Below, in pieces: positions 1 through 5,218 of a stretch of 9,913 nucleotides of DNA. Location: NCBI GenBank assembly GCA_002398825.1, contig DHBS01000046.1, positions 1-9,913 on the forward strand, written 5' to 3'. The notes below the pieces were generated by a model. The model had not been told where the DNA came from. It did no database searches and saw only the letters and a program-made list of their open reading frames with translations. Positions within the stretch are counted from its first letter, which is position 1, and each line of letters begins with the position of its first letter. Both the position numbers and the translations under genes were made by a program. This DNA is from Syntrophomonas sp. UBA4922. GTDB lineage: Bacteria > Bacillota > Syntrophomonadia > Syntrophomonadales > Syntrophomonadaceae.

Positions 1-364
1 TAATACTTTTGAGCAAGATATTAAAGAAGCTAATCAGCGTATTAATAACCCAACATTAAAACTGGTTTGGGGCTTTAAACTACGCGCGTTATTTATTCCA
101 AAAGCATCTGGATATGATATCCTCCCTTTACAGGATAATGAATCGTATGGTTTAAAAAAATATGAGATAAAAGGGCTGGAGAACATATCAGATTTTATCG
201 TAGAGGAAGCCAAGGCTGCTAATAGCCAAACAGAGGAGGCGGTCTATGGGGGTAATACTACCTCAAATGGGAAAAGTGTTACTAATACTCGGCTTATAAT
301 TCTTTGGATTATTCTTCTAACAGTAGCTACTGGAATATATGTAAGGTATAGAAGAGCATTATAA
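1..364 (+). CDS. C-terminal part of an unrecognised protein with a C-terminal membrane anchor (5' cut by window)
   Basis: An open frame runs from base 2 to a TAA at 362-364 and gives 120 residues with no internal stop. The gene starts before the window. I do not recognise the family. The visible part has a mixed, moderately charged globular-looking stretch (about residues 1-75), then a polar linker rich in N, T, S and G (about 76-96). One hydrophobic helix follows (about 98-114, beginning LIILWIILLTV), with a short basic tail RYRRAL. That layout suggests an exported or surface domain tethered by one C-terminal membrane segment with its tail in the cytoplasm. No LPXTG-like sortase motif precedes the helix. 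GC is about 36% by hand count over 1-360, clearly lower than the tldD-efp region, so the gene may be acquired. The existence of a coding frame is fairly sure; function is unknown. Confidence 0.7.
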   Translation, partial: NTFEQDIKEANQRINNPTLKLVWGFKLRALFIPKASGYDILPLQDNESYGLKKYEIKGLENISDFIVEEAKAANSQTEEAVYGGNTTSNGKSVTNTRLIILWIILLTVATGIYVRYRRAL

Positions 365-380
365 GGTTAATATACCAGGC

Positions 381-406
381 TTAGGGCTACGGACTAGCAG
401 CCCTAA
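381..406 (+). other. Perfect 8-bp hairpin downstream of the first gene
   Basis: TTAGGGCT (381-388) and AGCCCTAA (399-406) are perfect inverted repeats around a 10-base loop, 16 bases after the stop of the preceding gene. No T tract follows, so a standard intrinsic terminator is not supported. It might stabilise the 3' end of the transcript. Its right arm ends exactly where the degenerate anchor repeat begins. Confidence 0.45.
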
Positions 407-447
407 ACTCAGCTCATAATTCTTGGGATTATGCTTCTGACATAAGC
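407..447 (+). repeat. Degenerate second copy of the membrane-anchor coding sequence (source copy 287-327)
   Basis: Bases 407-447 match 287-327 without gaps at about 34 of 41 positions, offset exactly 120 bases. In the matching frame the first copy reads TRLIILWIILLT and the second TQLIILGIMLLT. Two of the five codon differences are synonymous (ctt/ctc and cta/ctg) and the others are R/Q, W/G and I/M. The second copy has TAA directly before it (404-406) and directly after it (443-445), so it cannot be expressed as an anchor. I infer a relic of a tandem or paralogous gene tail left by duplication, recombination or deletion. Confidence 0.7.
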
Positions 448-752
448 GGCAAATCCTGCACACCTTTACCTCAAGAATCGGTTATGGAGTGGCCCCGGGA
501 GAGATGTTATTCTTGTTTGTGATCGGTTTGGTTTACTCCTCAATATTCCGCTTGACCTCGAACATTCTCATTTTATATCCATTTCTTACCCCGAACGGAG
601 CCTTGTTTACCCAGATCAAAGAAGGACTCAGCATCCCTTTTCCAGCCACCTATGGCTTTCTGGATGTCATTCTTTTTGCCATCATCGGGTTGGCCCTTAT
701 TAACAAAGCGCATAAGAAATACGCCAGTCAGTTCGTAAGGAGAACTGCTTAA
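441..752 (+). pseudogene. Fragment resembling the C-terminal half of a CPBP (CAAX-type) intramembrane protease
   Basis: The frame is open from 441 to the TAA at 750-752. The first usable start is GTG 489 (87 residues), with no convincing ribosome binding site. It encodes a membrane segment (MLFLFVIGLVYSSIF), then TSNILILYPFLTPNGALF, an amphipathic stretch, and a second hydrophobic segment (GFLDVILFAIIGLALI) with a basic end. The layout recalls the last part of CPBP family (Abi/CAAX) membrane proteases, where 'TGNI..P' precedes the late helices. Protein-like sequence (GYG) seems to continue upstream of the GTG, but the frame stops at 438-440. The catalytic EExxxR part expected earlier is absent. 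I therefore favour a 5'-truncated relic, possibly cut by the event that left the repeat at 407-447. The alternative is a genuine small two-helix protein. The family assignment is from memory of motifs and is uncertain. Confidence 0.45.
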
Positions 753-774
753 AGGTGGCAGTAATTGCCTTCGC

Positions 775-802
775 TTGCCCTGGCAGCGAATAATGGGATA
801 AT
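775..802 (+). promoter_or_regulatory. Candidate sigma-A promoter for the VOC-family gene
   Basis: TTGCCC (775-780) and GATAAT (797-802) are separated by 16 bases. The likely transcript start is near 809, about 38 bases before the ATG at 847. The match to TTGACA/TATAAT is good but not perfect, and nothing confirms it beyond position. Confidence 0.4.
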
Positions 803-830
803 ATAAGCACAACTTTATGAAGCTAAATGT

Positions 831-838
831 GGAAGGAG
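831..838 (+). promoter_or_regulatory. Ribosome binding site that fixes the VOC-family start
   Basis: GGAAGGAG lies 8 bases before ATG 847. The in-frame ATG at 817 is upstream of this site and has no such sequence, so 847 is the better start. Confidence 0.7.
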
Positions 839-846
839 TGAAACCG

Positions 847-1275
847 ATGGCGATGGATTTTTTCATTTTTTTCAATGGCAACTGTCGTGAAGCGGTAGAG
901 TTCTATGCGCAGGTTTTTGAGACCCCCGCTCCTCAATTTATGACGTATGGCCAGGCTCCGCCGAGCCCGGATGACCCCGTGCCCGAAGAGGTCCAAAACC
1001 TGATTCTGTACACCAGCTTGCCCATCAACGGCAGCAACATCATGTTTGCAGACAATACCCCCGGGCTGCCTTTTGTTAAAGGCAACAATGTGACCCTGGT
1101 TTACGGCAGCAAGAATGTTGAAGATATACAAACCTTTTTTGCACGTTTGAAAGCAGGGGGAACTGTTCATATGGAACTGCAAACCACCTTTTTCAGTCCC
1201 TGCTACGGTATGCTCACCGACAAATACGGCCTCATGTGGCATTTTTCCCTGGACAGCGGGGAGATGGGGGCTTAA
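847..1275 (+). CDS. VOC superfamily protein, PhnB-like (glyoxalase/bleomycin-resistance fold)
   Basis: The product has 142 residues from ATG 847, the usual length for PhnB-like single VOC proteins. The opening MDFFIFFNGNCREAVEFYAQVF matches the family pattern of a first beta strand followed by a helix (F-NG-C-EA--FY--VF). A middle part carries strands such as GSNIMFAD. The end, GMLTDKYGLMWHF, is the typical closing beta segment of the PhnB-like / 3-demethylubiquinone-9 methyltransferase-like group. Residues that could bind a metal include H108, E110 and H132, but I cannot assign a true site. Members of this group are mostly uncharacterised and the substrate is unknown; the name PhnB does not imply phosphonate metabolism here. 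The gene stands alone with its own candidate promoter and is followed by a long gene-free stretch. The protein is soluble and likely cytoplasmic, with no signal peptide or membrane helix visible. Confidence 0.85.
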   Translation: MAMDFFIFFNGNCREAVEFYAQVFETPAPQFMTYGQAPPSPDDPVPEEVQNLILYTSLPINGSNIMFADNTPGLPFVKGNNVTLVYGSKNVEDIQTFFARLKAGGTVHMELQTTFFSPCYGMLTDKYGLMWHFSLDSGEMGA

Positions 1276-1577
1276 GCGCACAAAGAAGATCAAATTGATA
1301 CCAGGTGAGCTGGCAATAGGAAGGGGATTTCCTTTCCATTAAGGAAGCGCCCCGTTCGCCTACCCGGGCATAATAAGGGATGCCTAATGGCTGCCGTCGG
1401 ACTGTTTAAGAAAGGCCGGCCAGGAAATTGAGCTAAATTGTTGGATATGATACCATACAAAAAAAGAATAACTTTCTACGGTCAAAGCAGTCTGATGATA
1501 TTTCATGGCAGCAGGGAAATAAATCTTAGGTCAATATGATTGGCCCAGGTTTTTCCAGTGAGAATTCGGTTTACTTG
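1276..1577. other. Gene-free stretch, part of a 480-base intergenic region
   Basis: No frame of useful length with a start and ribosome binding site is visible. The only clear structure on the left is a hairpin: TTCCTT (1329-1334) pairs with AAGGAA (1341-1346), and outside it GGGG (1323-1326) pairs with CCCC (1350-1353) across a small internal loop. No T tract follows it. The segment could be a long 3' untranslated region of the VOC-family gene ending at the terminator 1578-1616, an unrecognised small RNA, or decayed sequence. I could not match it to a known riboswitch class. Confidence 0.4.
1323..1353 (+). other. Hairpin with internal loop, 47 bases after the VOC-family gene
   Basis: A 6-bp inner stem (TTCCTT/AAGGAA, loop TCCATT) and a 4-bp outer G4/C4 stem are separated by AT on one side and GCG on the other. 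No U run follows, so it is not a standard terminator. It may be a 3' stability element or part of a structured RNA. Confidence 0.4.
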
Positions 1578-1616
1578 GGTGGGTAGCCAATAGATAGGCT
1601 ACCTGCCTTTTATTTT
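1578..1616 (+). terminator. Strong intrinsic terminator upstream of the transporter unit
   Basis: GGTGGGTAGCC (1578-1588) pairs with GGCTACCTGCC (1597-1607) over 11 positions, two of them G-U wobbles, around the loop AATAGATA. TTTTATTTT (1608-1616) follows directly. It ends whatever is transcribed from the left, either a long 3' tail of the VOC-family mRNA or a separate small RNA. It lies upstream of the candidate promoter at 1653, so it probably insulates the transporter unit. Confidence 0.8.
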
Positions 1617-1652
1617 GGGAATAATTTAGCGAGGTGAATTCGTTATGCCAAT

Positions 1653-1681
1653 TTGACAGGTGAAAATCTTACATTTTATCT
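1653..1681 (+). promoter_or_regulatory. Candidate promoter for the transporter gene
   Basis: TTGACA (1653-1658) is a perfect -35 box. The expected -10 position carries only TTTATC/TTATCT (1675-1681), a weak match at 16-17 bases spacing. The strong -35 just after a terminator and about 80 bases before the transporter start supports a promoter here, but the poor -10 lowers confidence and may mean activator dependence. Confidence 0.4.
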
Positions 1682-1683
1682 GG

Positions 1684-1723
1684 ACGGCGACTGCTCGTGC
1701 CGGAGTTCCGCTCTGCCGTTTTT
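1684..1723 (+). promoter_or_regulatory. Possible leader hairpin/attenuator before the transporter gene
   Basis: ACGGCG (1684-1689) can pair with TGCCGT (1714-1719), six pairs with one wobble. The arms enclose a 24-base segment with a small internal hairpin (CGG/CCG), and TTTTT (1719-1723) follows. If transcription starts just after the -35 at 1653, this lies in the 5' leader, 35 bases before the ATG. It could work as an attenuator, but the outer stem is short and no competing antiterminator or known ligand motif is recognised. Confidence 0.3.
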
Positions 1724-1757
1724 CTGGAAGAAATAACATAATTGGAGAGTTGTTTTT

Positions 1758-3029
1758 ATGATAAACTTCTGGCTTTCTATAGCCGTTTTTATTGTCGTTT
1801 ACGGATTCATAATCGCTGAAAAATACCATCGATCGGTAACCGTCTGGGTAGCTGCGGCTGCTGTCATAACCCTGGGGTTGATAAATCAGAAAGAGGCTAT
1901 AGAGCATGTCGATTTTAATACCCTTTTGCTGCTGGTGGGCATGATGGTTATAGTGGGAATCACCCGCAAAACCGGTGTGTTTGAATTTCTGGCCATCAAA
2001 GCGGCTAAAAAGGTAAAAGGGCAACCGGTCGCTCTACTGGTAGTATTGCCGCTTATTCTCGCGGTGGCCTCTGCGTTTTTGGATAATGTCACCGCCGTAT
2101 TGCTGATGGTGCCGATAACTTATGCCCTGACTGACCGGCTGGATATATCTCCGGTGCCATTTTTGTTTGCGGAGATTATTGCTTCTAATATCGGCGGAAC
2201 AGCCACACTGATTGGCGATCCCCCCAATATTATGATCGGCAGCGCCACCGGCCTTGGATTTGTAGACTTTATCACTAATCTGGGTTTGCCTTCGCTGATA
2301 ATCCTGGGGGTTACCTCCGTGATTATGGCATTGATCTATAAAAGAGAATTGGTGACTGAACCCGATAAAATTGAGAGCTTGATGGCCTTAAACGAGATCG
2401 ACTTTATTGTGGAGTGGGCACTCCTGAAAAAATCACTGCTGGTTCTGGGGTTAACCATTACGGGTTTTCTATTGCACCAGGCGCTTCACCTGGAATCGGC
2501 AACAGTTGCCCTGCTAGGGGCCGGTGTGCTCATGCTGATATCAAGGGAGGATCCCGAAGAAACCCTGTTATCGGTAGAGTGGCCCACTATATTCTTCTTT
2601 GCCGGACTATTTATTCTGGTGGGGAGTTTGCAGGTCAACGGGGTTTTAAGTTATATTGCTCAAAATCTGATACTGATAACAGGTACAAATGTTCCGCTTT
2701 TAGGTACTCTTGTTTTATGGGTTTCAGCGGTAGCTTCAGCCTTTATCGACAATATTCCTTTTGTCGCTACCATGATTCCGCTCCTGCAAGAAGCGGGAGA
2801 GCTGGCGCAGATACCCATGGAATCCATCTGGTGGTCCCTGGCCCTAGGCGCCTGCCTGGGCGGCAACGGCTCGTTGATCGGAGCCTCGGCCAACGTAATT
2901 GTGGCCGGCATAGCCGAGCGGCACGGTAATCCGATCAAGTTTGTCGAGTTCTTTAAAATTGGATTTCCAATCATGATTCTGTCTATCATAATAGCAAATG
3001 TTTATCTGTATTTAGCTTATTGGTTGTAG
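1758..3029 (+). CDS. ArsB/NhaD-family membrane transporter (ion transporter superfamily)
   Basis: The product has 423 residues, normal for the family, and starts at ATG 1758 with GGAGAG eight bases upstream. It is hydrophobic throughout, with roughly ten or more membrane segments and a cytoplasmic-type polar loop around residues 195-222. The two halves carry paired signature motifs, as expected for this inverted-repeat fold. SAFLDN (105-110) with VTAVLLMVP is followed by SNIGGTATLIGDPPNI (143-158) in the first half. SAFIDN (327-332) is followed by GGNGSLIGASANV (368-380) in the second. Family members include the arsenite pump ArsB, NhaD sodium/proton antiporters and the P protein. The motifs do not tell the substrate: no arsR or arsC is nearby, so arsenic export is not supported by context. 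The next gene encodes a universal stress protein, which may be co-regulated and could sense energy state or stress. It acts in the cytoplasmic membrane. Confidence 0.88.
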   Translation: MINFWLSIAVFIVVYGFIIAEKYHRSVTVWVAAAAVITLGLINQKEAIEHVDFNTLLLLVGMMVIVGITRKTGVFEFLAIKAAKKVKGQPVALLVVLPLILAVASAFLDNVTAVLLMVPITYALTDRLDISPVPFLFAEIIASNIGGTATLIGDPPNIMIGSATGLGFVDFITNLGLPSLIILGVTSVIMALIYKRELVTEPDKIESLMALNEIDFIVEWALLKKSLLVLGLTITGFLLHQALHLESATVALLGAGVLMLISREDPEETLLSVEWPTIFFFAGLFILVGSLQVNGVLSYIAQNLILITGTNVPLLGTLVLWVSAVASAFIDNIPFVATMIPLLQEAGELAQIPMESIWWSLALGACLGGNGSLIGASANVIVAGIAERHGNPIKFVEFFKIGFPIMILSIIIANVYLYLAYWL

Positions 3030-3053
3030 ATTTAAAAAGGACTGGAATACAAT
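3024..3053 (+). promoter_or_regulatory. Weak candidate promoter for the universal stress protein gene
   Basis: TACAAT (3048-3053) is a good -10 box. TTGTAG (3024-3029), overlapping the transporter stop codon, is a poor -35 at 18 bases spacing. It could give the stress protein its own transcript, but co-transcription with the transporter across the 80-base gap is equally possible. Confidence 0.3.
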
Positions 3054-3109
3054 ATACGTAGTTTGTAGCGGTGGAATTTGTTTATTAAAATTATAGAGGG
3101 GGAACGAGA

Positions 3110-3541
3110 GTGTTTAAAAGAATTCTGGTTGCAACCGATGGGTCCGGGTATTCGCGCCGGGCATTTATAACCGCTCTGGCAATTGCAGAAAAATTCGATG
3201 CCGTAATCGAACTGCTCTATGTAGCTGCTTCTGTGGATGCCGCTTCAGGGGCTGCCCCCGACATGCACGGGCAATATCTTATGACAGCCGAAACTGTCGC
3301 AGAGTCCGGCAAGAAGATTATGAAAAATACCATTGACGGAATAGACACCGGCCATGTGAAGATACTTCAGAAAACCATTGCCGCAAAACCTGCAGCCGGG
3401 ATACTGAAGGAAATAAGGCGAGATTTCGATCTGGCAGTAATGGGAACCCGGGGGCATGGGCTATTGGCGGGCACGGTTTTAGGCAGTGTAACCCAGCGGG
3501 TTCTGGCCGACTCTCCTTGCCCGGTGCTGGTAGTCAAGTAA
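3110..3541 (+). CDS. Universal stress protein, UspA family, ATP-binding type
   Basis: The product has 143 residues, the normal single-domain UspA length. The start is GTG 3110, preceded by GAGGGGG at 3096-3102 with 7 bases spacing. The N-terminus MFKRILVATDGSGYSRRA has the typical first strand and the D10 that contacts the nucleotide. The C-terminal half carries the ATP-binding motif G-2x-G-9x-G-(S/T) intact, at G112, G115 and G125-S126, followed by the closing strand PCPVLVVK. This places it with the ATP-binding MJ0577-like branch of the family. Such proteins are cytoplasmic dimers whose exact role is rarely known; they often accompany membrane transporters. Here the gene lies 80 bases after an ArsB/NhaD transporter, which suggests (inference) a regulatory or stress-linked role with it. 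No clear intrinsic terminator follows. Confidence 0.92.
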   Translation: MFKRILVATDGSGYSRRAFITALAIAEKFDAVIELLYVAASVDAASGAAPDMHGQYLMTAETVAESGKKIMKNTIDGIDTGHVKILQKTIAAKPAAGILKEIRRDFDLAVMGTRGHGLLAGTVLGSVTQRVLADSPCPVLVVK

Positions 3542-3675
3542 TGCTATCGCCCGCCGCACTGTTGCTATATCAATCTCAGCTCGCTGTCCGATAACATATT
3601 TCACTTCATCTTTTGGCTGCCATCCGCGTCTTGACCTACCCCTGCCCGTATAAATATCAGTTTCTGCAGGTCTGA

Positions 3676-3707
3676 TTAACAACAATAATAAAAGGGAATG
3701 GTATAAT
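3676..3707 (+). promoter_or_regulatory. Extended -10 promoter for the tldD-efp operon
   Basis: TATAAT (3702-3707) is a perfect -10 box and is preceded by TGG, giving an extended -10 (TGnTATAAT). TTAACA (3676-3681) is a 5-of-6 match to the -35 box but 20 bases away, a long spacing the extended -10 could offset. The transcript would start near 3714, leaving about 90 bases of leader before tldD. This is the best sigma-A promoter in the window. Confidence 0.65.
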
Positions 3708-3802
3708 GATTCCTAAGAAAAATATGGAAAAGCGAAACCCTACACGCTAAAGCCGGCAAATGGGAAAAATATTTTGAAAAACATCTAAGAGGGGGCTAAA
3801 AG

Positions 3803-5212
3803 ATGGAGGCTGCTGTTTTGGAAAGGCTGCTTGATCTTGCCCTGCAAAAAGGCGGCGACTACGCTGATATTTATGTAGAGTACAAGAAAAACAGCGGCAT
3901 CTGGCTGGAAGAAGACCGTGTGGAAAAAATCCACAGCGGGGTGGAGAGCGGTCTGGGCATCAGGGTGATCAAAGCCCGGCAGACCGCTTATGTTTACACC
4001 AGCGACCTGAGCCCGGGAGCCTTGGAAAATGCCGCCCGAACGGCCAGCCAGGCTATTAATCGCTCCGCTGCCAGCAGGGTAATACCCTTAGCTGTTACCG
4101 CGGTTAAGAGTTCCCCTCCCTTGGATTCTCTGGCGCCTCATCAAGTCCCCTGGAGCCACAAAATGGAGCAGGTTCTTGCGGCTAATCAGGCGGCGCGCGC
4201 GGTGGGACCAGCTATACGCCAGGTATCGGTAGCTTTAGCCGACCTGGAAAAACAGGTGGTATTTGCCAACAGCCTGGGGGAAAGGGTGGAGGACAGTTTC
4301 AACCGCATCCGTGGAATGATCAACGTAATAGCCGGCCGCAACGGCCTCCTGCAAACCGGGTACGAATCTGTGGGCGGGGTGTCTGGCTGGGAACTGCTGG
4401 ATGAGCAGCACTGGGAAGAACGGGCTCGCAAGGCGGCGCAACTGGCGATAAATATGCTGTCGGCGCAGCCGGCGCCAGCAGGGCGTATGCCGGTGATTTT
4501 GTCTGCTCAGGCCGGAGGAACCATGGTGCATGAAGCCTGCGGGCACGGGCTGGAAGCGGACCTGGTGCACAAGGGGCTATCGGTCTATAAAGGTAAAATA
4601 GGGCAGACGGTGGCTTCGCCACTGGTTACGGTAATAGATGATGCCACTCTGCCGCAGCGCTACGGGAGCTATGTTTTTGATGATGAAGGCACCGCTGCGC
4701 AAGCCACCGGATTGATAGAAAATGGCCGCCTGGTAAATTACTTATACGACCGGATGACCGCTGCTCATGATAAAACCGGGAGCACCGGCAACGGCCGCCG
4801 GGAATCATATCAACATAAACCTATTCCCCGGATGAGCAATACTTTCATTGCTCCGGGGAAAGACCATCCCCAGGAGATCATCTCTTCCACCGACCGGGGC
4901 TTGCTGGTTCTGAAAATGGGAGGCGGCCAGGTCAATACTATCAACGGTGATTTTATTTTCGAGGTATCTGAAGCCTATATGGTGGAAGCGGGCCAGGTAA
5001 CCTATCCGGTGCGGGGGGCCACTCTTACCGGCAATGGACCCAAGGCTCTGCAGGATGTGGACCGGGTGGGGTGCGATCTGGGCTTTGCTATCGGGGTATG
5101 CGGAAAAGACGGCCAGGGGGTTCCGGTAAGTGATGCCCAGCCCACCATCAGAATCAAGGAGCTGACTGTGGGAGGCACCCTGGTAAAACCCGGATCTGGA
5201 GCAAGGAGGTGA
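3803..5212 (+). CDS. tldD: TldD, metalloprotease subunit of the TldD/TldE complex
   Basis: The product has 469 residues, close to the usual TldD size. ATG 3803 has GAGGGGG seven bases upstream. TldD forms a heterodimer with TldE (PmbA) that degrades small unfolded peptides in the cytoplasm; in enterobacteria it matures microcin B17 and processes the antitoxin CcdA. The N-terminal domain (about 1-220) contains LGIRVI and AYVYTSDL, shared with TldE. The metal site is complete: HEACGH at 243-248 is the HExxxH motif, and C433 in GVCGKDGQ sits where the third ligand (Cys) of TldD lies. The conserved core FDDEGTAAQ (292-300) is present. The gene opens the operon and is followed by tldE, whose ribosome binding site covers the tldD stop codon, so translation is likely coupled. 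No peptide precursor gene is visible next to it, so the natural substrate is unknown. Confidence 0.96.
   Translation: MEAAVLERLLDLALQKGGDYADIYVEYKKNSGIWLEEDRVEKIHSGVESGLGIRVIKARQTAYVYTSDLSPGALENAARTASQAINRSAASRVIPLAVTAVKSSPPLDSLAPHQVPWSHKMEQVLAANQAARAVGPAIRQVSVALADLEKQVVFANSLGERVEDSFNRIRGMINVIAGRNGLLQTGYESVGGVSGWELLDEQHWEERARKAAQLAINMLSAQPAPAGRMPVILSAQAGGTMVHEACGHGLEADLVHKGLSVYKGKIGQTVASPLVTVIDDATLPQRYGSYVFDDEGTAAQATGLIENGRLVNYLYDRMTAAHDKTGSTGNGRRESYQHKPIPRMSNTFIAPGKDHPQEIISSTDRGLLVLKMGGGQVNTINGDFIFEVSEAYMVEAGQVTYPVRGATLTGNGPKALQDVDRVGCDLGFAIGVCGKDGQGVPVSDAQPTIRIKELTVGGTLVKPGSGARR
5203..5212 (+). promoter_or_regulatory. Near-perfect ribosome binding site of tldE, overlapping the tldD stop
   Basis: AAGGAGGTGA at 5203-5212 is essentially the full anti-16S complement and includes the tldD stop TGA (5210-5212). 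It sits 6 bases before GTG 5219 and 15 before ATG 5228, so GTG 5219 is chosen as the start. The overlap points to translational coupling of the two subunits. Confidence 0.8.
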
Positions 5213-5218
5213 CGGGTT

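Noticed and set aside
573..1293. Two minus-strand frames (573-881 and 823-1293) opposite the CPBP-like fragment and the VOC-family gene
   Set aside because: The plus-strand frames match known families; the minus frames have no recognisable motifs or ribosome binding sites.
1645..1656. Mini frame MPI after GAGGTG, as a possible leader peptide
   Set aside because: Only three codons, and it overlaps the TTGACA box; more likely chance.
2414..2929. 171-residue frame inside the transporter gene in another frame
   Set aside because: It is a shadow: the overlapping frame encodes conserved transporter motifs, and this product is low in recognisable structure.
3479..3685. Minus-strand frame of 68 residues across the 3' end of the stress protein gene and the following spacer
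   Set aside because: The part in the spacer (…GWQPKDEVKYVIGQRAEIDI…) looks somewhat protein-like, but no family is recognised, there is no clear ribosome binding site, and the rest is antisense to a real gene. A relic is possible but unsupported.
3710..3799. Open frame just before tldD ending …KWEKYFEKHLRGG
   Set aside because: It has no ATG, GTG or TTG start after the stop at 3707-3709, and it overlaps the tldD leader and ribosome binding site. Likely chance or an old remnant.
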